Of a stretch of DNA of 64,000 bases, positions 7,879-16,114 are shown in pieces. Position numbers and translations under genes: made by a program. Source of the DNA: Halomonas sp. M4R1S46 (GTDB taxonomy: Bacteria; Pseudomonadota; Gammaproteobacteria; Pseudomonadales; Halomonadaceae); contig NZ_CP107008.1 of the NCBI RefSeq assembly GCF_025725685.1, forward strand, positions 1,054,001 to 1,118,000. The letters are read 5' to 3'. How positions within the stretch are numbered: position 1 is the stretch's first letter; each line of letters begins with the position of its first letter. The notes under the pieces were generated by a model. It saw nothing but the letters and a program-made list of their open reading frames with translations, was not told the DNA's origin and searched no databases.

Positions 7879-9321
7879 ATGGCAAGTCAGGAAATGGAAC
7901 AGCTTGTCCGTCGCGAATACAAGGAAGGCTTCGTGACGGACATCGAGAGCGATACGGTACCGCCGGGTCTGGACGAGAACACCATCGCCTTCATCTCCAA
8001 CAAGAAGGGCGAGCCGGAGTGGATGCTGGAGTGGCGTCTCAAGGCCTATCACCAGTGGCTGAAGATGACGCCGCCCTCCTGGGCGCACCTCGACTATCCG
8101 CCGATCGACTACCAGGCGATCTCCTACTACAGCGCGCCCAAGCGCCCCGAGGACCGTCCCCAGAGCCTCGACGAGGTCGATCCCAAGCTGCTCGAGACCT
8201 ACGAGAAGCTGGGCATCCCGCTGCACGAGCGGGCAGCGCTGGCCGGCGTGGCGGTGGACGCGGTCTTCGACTCGGTGTCGGTGACCACCACCTTCAAGGA
8301 GAAGCTCCACGAGGCCGGGGTGATCTTCTGTTCCATCTCCGAGGCGATCCGCGACTACCCGGAGCTGGTCAAGCAGTACCTGGGCAGCGTGGTGCCCCAG
8401 GGCGACAACTACTTCGCGGCGCTCAACTCGGCGGTCTTCACCGACGGCTCCTTCGTGTTCGTGCCGGAGGGCGTGACCTGCCCCATGGAGCTGTCCACCT
8501 ACTTCCGCATCAATGCCGCCAACACCGGGCAGTTCGAGCGGACCCTGATCGTCTGCGAGAGCCGGGCTCAGGTCTCCTACCTGGAGGGCTGCACGGCCCC
8601 CCAGCGCGACGAGAACCAGCTGCACGCGGCGGTGGTCGAGCTGGTGGCCCTGGAAGACGCCTCGATCAAGTACTCCACGGTGCAGAACTGGTACCCGGGT
8701 GACGAGGACGGCAAGGGCGGCATCTACAACTTCGTCACCAAGCGCGGCGACTGCCGCGGGGACCGCTCCCACATCAGCTGGACCCAGGTGGAGACCGGCT
8801 CGGCCATCACCTGGAAGTACCCGTCCTGCGTGCTGCGCGGCCGCGACAGCATCGGCGAGTTCTACTCCGTGGCGGTGACCAATGGTCGCCAGCAGGCCGA
8901 TACCGGCACCAAGATGATCCATATCGGCGAGGGCACCCGCTCCACCATCGTCTCCAAGGGCATCTCCGCGGGTCGCTCCGACCAGTCCTATCGCGGCCTG
9001 GTCAAGGTGGGCCCGCGGGCCAAGGGCGCGCGCAACTACACCCAGTGCGACTCGCTGCTGATCGGCGACACCTGCGGGGCCCACACCTTCCCCTACCAGG
9101 AGATCGGCAACAGCACCGCCACGGTGGAGCACGAGGCGACCACCTCCAAGATCGGCGAGGACCAGCTGTTCTACTGCCAGAGCCGCGGCATCGCCGAGGA
9201 GGATGCGGTGAACATGATCGTCAACGGCTTCTGCAAGGACGTCTTCAAGGAGTTGCCGATGGAATTCGCCGTGGAGGCCGAGGCGCTGCTTAACGTCACC
9301 CTCGAAGGCGCTGTTGGTTGA
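7879..9321 (+). CDS. sufB: Fe-S cluster assembly scaffold SufB
   Basis: 480 aa, normal for SufB. With SufC and SufD it forms the cytoplasmic SufBC2D complex on which new clusters are built. The N-terminal half starts EQLVRREYKEGFVTDIESDTV; the C-terminal beta-helix region carries the conserved GDRSHISWTQVETGSAITWK segment, KGISAGRSDQSYRG and a final GRSRGIAEEDA-like run (here QSRGIAEEDAVNMIVNGFCKD), in which the conserved Cys and Glu residues lie. Ribosome binding site GGGAGGGG precedes the ATG. It is followed by a 193-base gap with a large dyad before sufC, unusual for this otherwise tightly packed operon. Confidence 0.97.
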   Translation: MASQEMEQLVRREYKEGFVTDIESDTVPPGLDENTIAFISNKKGEPEWMLEWRLKAYHQWLKMTPPSWAHLDYPPIDYQAISYYSAPKRPEDRPQSLDEVDPKLLETYEKLGIPLHERAALAGVAVDAVFDSVSVTTTFKEKLHEAGVIFCSISEAIRDYPELVKQYLGSVVPQGDNYFAALNSAVFTDGSFVFVPEGVTCPMELSTYFRINAANTGQFERTLIVCESRAQVSYLEGCTAPQRDENQLHAAVVELVALEDASIKYSTVQNWYPGDEDGKGGIYNFVTKRGDCRGDRSHISWTQVETGSAITWKYPSCVLRGRDSIGEFYSVAVTNGRQQADTGTKMIHIGEGTRSTIVSKGISAGRSDQSYRGLVKVGPRAKGARNYTQCDSLLIGDTCGAHTFPYQEIGNSTATVEHEATTSKIGEDQLFYCQSRGIAEEDAVNMIVNGFCKDVFKELPMEFAVEAEALLNVTLEGAVG

Positions 9322-9352
9322 GGAAACGGCTGCGCGACGCCTGTACGGCGTT

Positions 9353-9412
9353 GGAAGCAGGATCGAGAATGCTCATTTACGGTCGTAAACTCCGCTTCTC
9401 TCACCTGCTTCC
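9353..9412. repeat. Symmetrical 60-base dyad between sufB and sufC
   Basis: Outer arms GGAAGCAGG (9353-9361) and CCTGCTTCC (9404-9412) and inner arms TTTACG (9376-9381) and CGTAAA (9384-9389) share exactly the same centre; the intervening GAGAATGCTCA / CTCCGCTTCTC segments pair partly. The whole can fold into one long hairpin or cruciform. It has no T-run, so it is not a simple terminator. It may be a dispersed intergenic repeat or an mRNA processing/stabilising element that sets sufB against sufCDST expression. Confidence 0.7.
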
Positions 9413-9514
9413 GCCTGGTTCAGGTGCCGCTCGCGCGTTTCTCCGGATTCGCGAAAAGGTCAAAACATTCAAGGAGTCGCGCCGGCGGCTCATTACGAAT
9501 CAAGGGTAGTCAAC

Positions 9515-10267
9515 ATGCTCGAAGTCAAGGATCTGCACGTCACGGTCGAGGGTTCCGAGATCCTCAAGGGCCTCAACCTGACCATCGGTGCCGGCGAAGT
9601 CCACGCCATCATGGGCCCCAACGGGGCCGGCAAGTCGACCCTCTCGGCGGTCATCGCCGGCAAGGACGGCTATGAGGTCACCCAGGGCACGATCACCTAC
9701 GAGGGCCGCGACGTGCTCGAGATGGAGATCGAGGAGCGGGCCCGGGCCGGCCTGTTGCTCGGCTTCCAGTACCCCGTGGAGATCCCCGGGGTGAAGAACA
9801 TCTACCTGCTCAAGGCGGCCCTCAACGCCAAGCGCGAGGCCGAGGGGCTGGGCGAGATCCCGGCGCCGGAGTTCATGAAGCTGATCAAGGAGAAGATCGC
9901 CTTCATGCAGATGGACGCCAGCTTCCTGCAGCGCGCCGTCAACGAGGGCTTCTCCGGTGGCGAGAAGAAACGCAACGAGATCCTGCAGATGCTGGTGCTC
10001 CAGCCGCGCCTGGCGATGCTCGACGAGATCGACTCCGGCCTCGACATCGACGCCATGAAGGTGGTGGCCAAGGGCGTCAACTCGCTGCGCGCCGAGGACC
10101 GCGGCATCCTGCTGGTGACCCACTATCAGCGGTTGCTCGACTACATCGTGCCGGACCGGGTCCATGTGCTGGTCGACGGGCGCATCGTCAAGAGCGGTGA
10201 CGCCGATCTGGCCCGCGAACTCGAGGACCGTGGCTACGACTGGCTGCTGGAGGGCTCCGCCGCATGA
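9515..10267 (+). CDS. sufC: Fe-S cluster assembly ATPase SufC
   Basis: 250-aa ABC-type ATPase. Walker A GPNGAGKST is at residues 34-42, the SufC-specific signature FSGGEKKRNEI is near residue 148, and the Walker B segment reads MLDEIDSGLD. It powers the SufBC2D scaffold in the cytoplasm and has no membrane partner. Its stop overlaps the ATG of sufD (ATGA). Confidence 0.97.
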   Translation: MLEVKDLHVTVEGSEILKGLNLTIGAGEVHAIMGPNGAGKSTLSAVIAGKDGYEVTQGTITYEGRDVLEMEIEERARAGLLLGFQYPVEIPGVKNIYLLKAALNAKREAEGLGEIPAPEFMKLIKEKIAFMQMDASFLQRAVNEGFSGGEKKRNEILQMLVLQPRLAMLDEIDSGLDIDAMKVVAKGVNSLRAEDRGILLVTHYQRLLDYIVPDRVHVLVDGRIVKSGDADLARELEDRGYDWLLEGSAA

Positions 10268-11613
10268 ATGAAGATGTGCAGCGCTTCCTCGATCGCCTGA
10301 CCGAGCGCAATGCCACCCGCGGCCCCGAACCGACCTGGATCGCCGCCCGCCGCCAGGCCGGCGCGGCTCGCTTCGAGGCCCTGGGCTTTCCGCATCGCCG
10401 CATCGAGAACTGGAAGTACACCGACGTTCGCGCGATCGCCCGCCACGACTTCGCGCTGGCCAGCGATGCCGACTTCTCGCCGGCCGCGGCGGCGGCCCTG
10501 ACCCTGCCGCTCGACGGCCACCGCCTGACCTTCGTCGATGGCGTCTTCGCCCCGGCCCTGTCGGATCTCGGCGATCTGCCCGACGGCGTCCAGCTGATGC
10601 CGCTCTCGCAGGCGCTGGAGGACAACCACGAGGCCGTCGGCGGACCGCTGGGCCGGCTGACCGGGGTCGAGTTCTCGCCCTTCGCCGCCCTCAACACCGC
10701 CTTCATGGAGGAGGGCGCCGTGGTCCGTCTGGCGCCGCGTACCGTGGTGAACAAGCCCATCGTGCTGCAGTTCCTGTCCCGGGCCGGGGAGCAGGCGGTG
10801 ATGAGCCACCCGCGTATCCTCATCGAGGCGGGAGGGCGCAGCCAGGCCACCGTCGTCGAACACCACGTGGGCGAGGAGGGCGCCGCCAACTTCACCAACC
10901 TGGTGGAGGAGATCATCCTCGAGCGCGGGGCGATGCTGACCCACTACAAGCTCCAGGAGGCGCCGATCCAGGACCGCCACGTGGCCAGCATCCAGGTGGA
11001 GCAGGCCCGCGATAGCCGCTACACCTCGTTCAACCTGAACCTCGGTGGCGGCCTGGTGCGCAACGACCTGGTCAGCGACCTCAACGGCCAGGGGGCGGAG
11101 GCCGCCTTCCGGGGGCTCTTCTATGGCCAGGGCCGCCAGCACGTGGACAACCACACCCTGGTCAACCACAACGCGCCCCACACCACCTCGCGGGAGAACT
11201 ACAAGGGCATCCTCGACGACCGGGCCCATGGCGTGTTCAACGGCAAGGTGATCGTCAAGCGCGATAGCCAGAAGATCGAGGCCGAGCAGAGCAACGCCAA
11301 CCTGCTGCTCTCCGATCGCGCCGAGATCGACACCAAGCCCGAGCTCGAGATCTACGCCGACGACGTCAAGTGCGCCCACGGCGCGACCACCGGCCAACTC
11401 GACGAGGAGGCCATCTATGCCCTGCGTACCCGCGGCATCGATGCCCAGACCGCCCGGGGCCTGCTGACCCTGGCCTTCGCCGGCGAGGTCATGGAACGGG
11501 TCGACCTCGACGCCGTCGCCGAGCGGGTCGAACTGACGGTGGCCGGCAAGCTGCCGGAGCGCTTCAACCTGGCCGGGCTGGTGGAGACCGCCGCGGCCCT
11601 GAACGAGGAATAA
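10264..11613 (+). CDS. sufD: Fe-S cluster assembly protein SufD
   Basis: 449 aa, typical of SufD, the SufB paralogue in the SufBC2D complex that is needed for iron entry. The beta-helix core includes NHNAPHTTSRENYKGILDDR and HGVFNGKVIVKRDSQKIEAEQ; the C-terminus carries DDVKCAHGATTGQLDEEA with the conserved cysteine and histidine, followed by LRTRGID. Overlaps sufC by four bases and is followed after four bases by sufS. Confidence 0.96.
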   Translation: MNEDVQRFLDRLTERNATRGPEPTWIAARRQAGAARFEALGFPHRRIENWKYTDVRAIARHDFALASDADFSPAAAAALTLPLDGHRLTFVDGVFAPALSDLGDLPDGVQLMPLSQALEDNHEAVGGPLGRLTGVEFSPFAALNTAFMEEGAVVRLAPRTVVNKPIVLQFLSRAGEQAVMSHPRILIEAGGRSQATVVEHHVGEEGAANFTNLVEEIILERGAMLTHYKLQEAPIQDRHVASIQVEQARDSRYTSFNLNLGGGLVRNDLVSDLNGQGAEAAFRGLFYGQGRQHVDNHTLVNHNAPHTTSRENYKGILDDRAHGVFNGKVIVKRDSQKIEAEQSNANLLLSDRAEIDTKPELEIYADDVKCAHGATTGQLDEEAIYALRTRGIDAQTARGLLTLAFAGEVMERVDLDAVAERVELTVAGKLPERFNLAGLVETAAALNEE

Positions 11614-11617
11614 GTCC

Positions 11618-12859
11618 ATGGCCGACTTCAGCGATCTGCTGCTGGACGTGGTGCGGGTCCGCCGGGACTTCCCGATCCTCGATCGGGAGGTCCATGGCAA
11701 GCCACTGGTCTATCTCGACAACGCGGCCACCAGCCAGACCCCGCGGCAGGTGATCGAGACCCTCGATGACTACTACCGGCGCTACAACGCCAACATCCAC
11801 CGTGGGCTGCACACCCTGGCCGACGAGGCTACTGCGGCCTACGAAGGCACCCGTGAGACGGTGCGCGCCTTCCTGGGCGCCGCCGACAGCCGCGAGATCG
11901 TCTTCACCCGCGGCACCACCGAGGCCATCAACCTGGTGGCGGGTAGCTGGGGACGGGCCAACCTGGGGCCCGGCGACGAGGTGCTGATATCGCGCCTCGA
12001 GCACCACTCCAATATCGTCCCCTGGCAGCTGCTGGCGAGCGAATTGGGGCTCGTGATCAAGGTGATCCCGGTGGACGAGCGGGGCGTGCTCGACCAGGTG
12101 GCCTATCGCGACCTGATCGGCGAGCGCACCAGGCTGGTGGCGGTCAACCACGTGTCCAACGCCTTCGGGACCATCAACCCGGTGGCCGAGATGGCGCGTG
12201 TGGCCCATGAGCATGGCGCCCTGATCCTCGTCGACGGGGCCCAGGCCGCGCCGCACCAGACCCTCGATGTCCGCGAGATCGATGCCGACTTCTATGCCTT
12301 CTCCGGCCACAAGGTCTACGGGCCCACCGGCGTCGGGGTGCTGTACGGCAAGGCCGAGTTGCTCGAGGCCATGCCGCCCTGGCAGGGCGGCGGCGAGATG
12401 ATCAAGACGGTATCCTTCGAGACGCCCACCACCTTCGCCGACATCCCCCACAAGTTCGAGGCGGGGACGCCGGCCATCGCCGAGGTCATCGCGCTGGGGC
12501 GGGCGCTGGAGTGGGTCGGCGAGATCGGGCTCGAGCTGATCACCGCCTGGGAGGCCCGGCTGCTGGCCCATGCCACCGAGGGCGTGGCCGGCATCGACGG
12601 CCTGCGCATCCTGGGCACCGCCCCGGACAAGGCCGGCGTGCTGTCCTTCGTGGTCGACGGCGCCCATTCCCAGGACATCGGCCTGCTGATCGACCAGCTC
12701 GGCGTGGCCATCCGCACCGGCCACCACTGTGCCCAGCCGCTGCTGTCCTGGTTCGGCGTCGACGCCACCTGCCGCGCCTCCTTCGCCGCCTACAACACCC
12801 CCGAGGAGGTCGATATCTTCGTCGAGGGCCTCGAGCGGGTCGTGGGCATGCTGCGCTGA
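11618..12859 (+). CDS. sufS: Cysteine desulfurase SufS
   Basis: 413 aa, PLP-dependent type II cysteine desulfurase that supplies sulfur for cluster assembly. The PLP lysine is Lys232 in FSGHKVYGPTG; His130 lies in LEHHSN, and the catalytic cysteine is Cys371 in RTGHHCAQPL on a short loop, as in SufS/CsdA rather than IscS. No SufE or SufU gene follows, so the sulfur-transfer partner must lie elsewhere. Confidence 0.96.
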   Translation: MADFSDLLLDVVRVRRDFPILDREVHGKPLVYLDNAATSQTPRQVIETLDDYYRRYNANIHRGLHTLADEATAAYEGTRETVRAFLGAADSREIVFTRGTTEAINLVAGSWGRANLGPGDEVLISRLEHHSNIVPWQLLASELGLVIKVIPVDERGVLDQVAYRDLIGERTRLVAVNHVSNAFGTINPVAEMARVAHEHGALILVDGAQAAPHQTLDVREIDADFYAFSGHKVYGPTGVGVLYGKAELLEAMPPWQGGGEMIKTVSFETPTTFADIPHKFEAGTPAIAEVIALGRALEWVGEIGLELITAWEARLLAHATEGVAGIDGLRILGTAPDKAGVLSFVVDGAHSQDIGLLIDQLGVAIRTGHHCAQPLLSWFGVDATCRASFAAYNTPEEVDIFVEGLERVVGMLR

Positions 12860-12877
12860 GGGAAACCAAGGAGTCAC

Positions 12878-13450
12878 ATGAGCGATTTCGACCCGTTGGC
12901 CAGCCTGTACAAGGGCCAGCTCCTGCCGCTGCAACGCGACGTCGAGGCGATCTCCATCCCCTTCGGCAAGACCGTGACGCTCGCCGAGGACAGTGAGGTC
13001 AGCGTGATGCAGGCCAAGGGCAGCTCGGTCAGCGTGGGCCACGAGGGACGGCTGTACCTCATCGAGGGCAGCAACCTGGATGCACTGGGCCTCGAGGCCC
13101 TGCCGCGGCCGACGCTGGCCGAGGACGCCTCCGAGGCGCAGATCGAGCAGTTCGTCTGGGATCAGCTGCGCACCTGCTTCGATCCCGAGATCCCGGTCAA
13201 TATCGTCGATCTGGGCCTGGTCTACGGCTGCCGCATCGAGCGGCTGATCACCGGCGAGCGTATCGTCACCATCCGCATGACGCTGACCGCCCCCGGCTGC
13301 GGCATGGGCGACGTCATCGCCGCGGATGCCCGCAACAAGATCCTCGGCGCGCCCCAGATCCGCCAGGTGCACACCGAGATCGTCTTCGACCCGCCGTGGA
13401 GTCGTGAGATGATGAGCGACGAGGCCAAGCTGGAACTGGGGATGTTCTGA
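12878..13450 (+). CDS. sufT: Fe-S assembly protein SufT (DUF59/MIP18 domain)
   Basis: 190 aa. The N-terminal 80 residues are the SufT-specific extension (ISIPFGKTVTLAEDSEVSV); residues 85-185 form a DUF59 domain with the DPEIPVNIVDLGLVY motif and a TAPGCGMGD loop that holds the conserved cysteine. SufT proteins act in maturation or cluster transfer to clients. Last gene of the suf operon; AAGGAG precedes the start. Confidence 0.92.
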   Translation: MSDFDPLASLYKGQLLPLQRDVEAISIPFGKTVTLAEDSEVSVMQAKGSSVSVGHEGRLYLIEGSNLDALGLEALPRPTLAEDASEAQIEQFVWDQLRTCFDPEIPVNIVDLGLVYGCRIERLITGERIVTIRMTLTAPGCGMGDVIAADARNKILGAPQIRQVHTEIVFDPPWSREMMSDEAKLELGMF

Positions 13451-13462
13451 CCGGGGAGGTCG

Positions 13463-14245
13463 ATGTCCACGACGCCGTGGAAAAGCTTCAGGGGATTGCT
13501 GATGTCGCTGGGGGCCCTCACGCTCCTGGCGACATTGCTGTTCGTGGGCGCCAACCTGTGGGTACTCGCCGAGACTCGCGGTGCCATCGACCCGACGCTG
13601 GCCCAGTGCCGGCCCGAGCGGGTGGGCATCGTCTTCGGCACCTCCCACTGGACGCGCAGCGGCGCCCGCAATCCCCACTTCGAGGGACGCATGCTCGCCG
13701 CCTCGCGGCTGGTCGAGGACGGCCGGGTCACCCACCTGCTGCTCTCGGGAGACAACAGCACCCGCTACTACAACGAGCCGGTGACCATGTGGCGGGACCT
13801 GCGCGGCCGCCAGGTGCCGAATACGGCCATGACCCTGGATTACGCCGGCTTCAGCACCTTCGACACCCTGTCCCGGGCCCGGGACGTCTTCGGCGTGCGC
13901 CGGGCGCTGCTCATCACCCAGTCATGGCACCTGCCGCGGGCCCTGTTCATCGCCCGGGCCCTGGGGCTCGAGGCACGCGGCTGCGCGGCCCCGGAGCGTC
14001 CGTCGGACGGCACCCTGCAGTTGCGGGCACGGGAATGGGTCGCGCGGGTGGCGACCCTGGGGGATCTCTATCTCTGGGGACGCGAGCCGCACTTCCTGGG
14101 GCCCCGGGAACCGTTGGACATCGTGCCCGGGGAGGAGGCGCGGGACGTCGTGCCGGGGGAGGGGGTCAGCGCCGCTGGCGCGGCTTCTGTTGCCGATACA
14201 GTTCGCGAATCAGCGAGCGACAGTTCTTCCAGCAGTCCTCGATGA
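13463..14245 (+). CDS. SanA/YdcF-like DUF218 membrane-anchored protein
   Basis: 260 aa with one N-terminal membrane anchor (residues 13-35) and a periplasmic DUF218 domain (residues about 50-200) that reads VGIVFGTSHWTRSGARNPHFEGRM and LLLSGDNSTRYYNEP, as in SanA, the vancomycin high-temperature exclusion protein linked to the envelope barrier. The last 27 codons run antisense into the convergent gene at 14166-14612, giving a low-complexity Ser-rich tail (ASDSSSSSPR) that looks like overrun after a lost stop. Separated from sufT by 12 bases, so probably carried on the suf transcript. Confidence 0.8.
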   Translation: MSTTPWKSFRGLLMSLGALTLLATLLFVGANLWVLAETRGAIDPTLAQCRPERVGIVFGTSHWTRSGARNPHFEGRMLAASRLVEDGRVTHLLLSGDNSTRYYNEPVTMWRDLRGRQVPNTAMTLDYAGFSTFDTLSRARDVFGVRRALLITQSWHLPRALFIARALGLEARGCAAPERPSDGTLQLRAREWVARVATLGDLYLWGREPHFLGPREPLDIVPGEEARDVVPGEGVSAAGAASVADTVRESASDSSSSSPR

Positions 14246-14612
14246 CCGCCTCGATGGGCTCGGGCAGCGGGTGGGTGAGCAGGGTCGAGAGGGCCTGCAT
14301 CAGCACCCGTTCCTGTTCCAGCAGCTCGTTGATCAGCACCTGGCTGTCGTCGCCGACGAAGCTCTTCAGGCGGCTCCACAGCCACATGTAGTCGTCGCGC
14401 TCCACATCGGCGTCGCGCGGGAGGAGGTCGAGGTGCTTGCGGGCCAGTTCCTGCAACTCGCGCATCGACTCGTCCCTGGCCTCGAAGTAGGGGGTCAGGG
14501 CCTTGCGCAGGGTCGGCTTCAGGCGCTCGTGGTTGTCCTGAAAATAGTCGATGCTGTCGGCCAGCGCCTCGAGGACGCTGTCCATCGCCACCTGGCGATT
14601 GTCGAGAAACAT
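14166..14612 (-). CDS. Conserved-looking helical protein of unknown function
   Basis: 148 aa, no signal peptide or membrane segment, predicted almost wholly alpha-helical and acidic until a basic tail (RQQKPRQRR). The strong GGAGGAGG ribosome binding site nine bases before the ATG and normal codon use support a real gene. I do not recognise a family. A single Cys pair (DCWKNC) near residue 128 stands out. It is convergent with and overlaps the 3' end of the SanA-like gene by 80 bases, and lies 78 bases downstream of nothing on its own strand except the rimK group that ends at 14691. Confidence 0.7.
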   Translation of the reverse strand: MFLDNRQVAMDSVLEALADSIDYFQDNHERLKPTLRKALTPYFEARDESMRELQELARKHLDLLPRDADVERDDYMWLWSRLKSFVGDDSQVLINELLEQERVLMQALSTLLTHPLPEPIEAVIEDCWKNCRSLIRELYRQQKPRQRR

Positions 14613-14690
14613 GGGCGGTCACCTCCTCCGGTGACGCAGATTGTGGGGGTGTCGACGGCCTTTTGCCACCCCCGCCGGGGAATTATTTGC

Positions 14691-15599
14691 TTAGCCTTTA
14701 GGCTTGGGCGGCGTCTTGCGACGCGGCACGGCGTTCTTTTCCAGGTGCTCGATGATCAGCCCGGCGATGTCCTTGCCGGTGGCCGTCTCGATGCCCTGCA
14801 GGCCCGGCGAGGAGTTGACCTCCATGATCACCGGGCCATGGTTCGAACGCAGCAGGTCGACCCCCGCGACCCGCAGTCCCATGGCCTTGGCGGCGCGGAT
14901 CGCCGTGGAGCGCTCCTCCGGGGTGATGCGGATCACGCTGGCGCTGCCGCCGCGATGCAGGTTGGAGCGGAACTCGCCCTCGGCGGCCTGGCGCTTCATC
15001 GAGGCCACCACCTTGTCGCCGATCACCAGGCAGCGGATGTCGGCGCCCCTGGCTTCCTTGATGTACTCCTGGACCATGATGTTGGCCTTCATGCCCATGA
15101 AGGCCTGGATCACCGACTCGGCGGCCTGGTTGGTCTCGGCCAGCACCACGCCGATGCCCTGGGTGCCCTCCAGCAGCTTGATCACCAGCGGGGCCCCGCG
15201 GACCATGGTGATCAGGTCGGGGATATCGTCGGGGGAATGGGCGAAGCCCGTCACCGGCAGGCCGATGCCCTTGCGGGAGAGCAGCTGCAGGGAGCGCAGC
15301 TTGTCCCGCGAGCGGGTGATGGAGACGTTGTCGTTGAGCACGTAGGTGCCCATCATCTCGAACTGACGCAGCACCGCACAGCCATAGAAGGTGATGGAGG
15401 CGCCGATGCGCGGGATCACCGCGTCGAAGTGCTCGAGCTCCTCGCCCTTGTAGTGCATCGAGGGATGGTGCGAGGCGATGCTCATGTAGCAGCGCAGGGT
15501 GTCGACCACCCGTGCGGTATGCCCCCGGGCCTCGGCGGCCTCGATCAGCCGACGCGTGGAATAGAGGTTGCGATTGCGAGACAGCAGCGCGAAGTGCAT
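14691..15599 (-). CDS. rimK: RimK-type ATP-grasp glutamate ligase
   Basis: 302 aa with start at 15599, matching E. coli RimK in length; longer frames upstream only overlap the neighbouring gene. RimK adds glutamates to the C-terminus of ribosomal protein S6. The sequence starts MHFALLSRNRNLYSTRRL; the ATP-grasp fold includes PLVIKLLEGTQGIGV, IMVQEYIKEA and the metal-binding VAGVDLLRS / VIMEVNSSPGLQGIE near residues 235-270. GGAGA lies upstream of the ATG. It is downstream of the retropepsin-like protease gene, a pairing seen in several gammaproteobacteria and related to modification and trimming of S6. Confidence 0.95.
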   Translation of the reverse strand: MHFALLSRNRNLYSTRRLIEAAEARGHTARVVDTLRCYMSIASHHPSMHYKGEELEHFDAVIPRIGASITFYGCAVLRQFEMMGTYVLNDNVSITRSRDKLRSLQLLSRKGIGLPVTGFAHSPDDIPDLITMVRGAPLVIKLLEGTQGIGVVLAETNQAAESVIQAFMGMKANIMVQEYIKEARGADIRCLVIGDKVVASMKRQAAEGEFRSNLHRGGSASVIRITPEERSTAIRAAKAMGLRVAGVDLLRSNHGPVIMEVNSSPGLQGIETATGKDIAGLIIEHLEKNAVPRRKTPPKPKG

Positions 15600-15652
15600 G
15601 GCGGGGTCTCCGGTGGCGTGGGCTGAAAAGGGAAAGGGAGCCGGGCTCGCCG

Positions 15653-16090
15653 TCAGGGCTCGCCGTGCAGGAAGCCGGCACCCGGGGCCACCAGCAGGCG
15701 GCGCAGGGCGCGGCGTCCCAGCAGCATGGGGTGGCGCATGTTGCGTCGGTCGGTCAGCGTCAGCTCGACCGGGAACTCCAGTTCGCCGAGCTGCATGAGC
15801 GTGCGGATCACGTAGCGCCACTCGGCCTGGCCGTTGGAGCTGGTCACCCGGCGGCGGTCATGCAGGTGCATATGATGGACGTGGGCCGGGCTGCCGGGGC
15901 CGCCGCCCCGGGTGGTGAAGCTGACCCAGAGGTGGCCGTCCTGTTCGTAGGACTCGATGTCCTCGGCATGCAGCGACGAGGTGCGGGCGCCGGTATCGGC
16001 CTTGGCGCACAGCGTCAGGTGCAGTTCCGGCAGGGTGACCATCTCGCGGCGGCCGATCACCGCCTTGGCCTGGTAGGGCAGTTCCTTCAT
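15653..16090 (-). CDS. RimK-associated retropepsin-like zinc protease (COG4067)
   Basis: 145 aa. The motif KADTGARTSSLHA at residues 30-42 contains the DTGA aspartic-protease-like active site of the COG4067 family, annotated as ATP-dependent zinc protease or RimB. The second half has LTDRRNMRHPMLLGRRAL, conserved in the family. It sits immediately upstream of rimK on the same strand, where it is thought to oppose or balance RimK glutamylation of S6; that role is from family literature, not visible here. A 24-base gap separates it from the DUF3549 gene upstream. Confidence 0.85.
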   Translation of the reverse strand: MKELPYQAKAVIGRREMVTLPELHLTLCAKADTGARTSSLHAEDIESYEQDGHLWVSFTTRGGGPGSPAHVHHMHLHDRRRVTSSNGQAEWRYVIRTLMQLGELEFPVELTLTDRRNMRHPMLLGRRALRRLLVAPGAGFLHGEP

Positions 16091-16114
16091 GGCATCACTC
16101 CTCGTGGCGCCGAC

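Noticed and set aside
9353..9412. The sufB-sufC dyad as an ordinary terminator
   Set aside because: No T-run follows on either strand and the downstream suf genes have no obvious promoter of their own.
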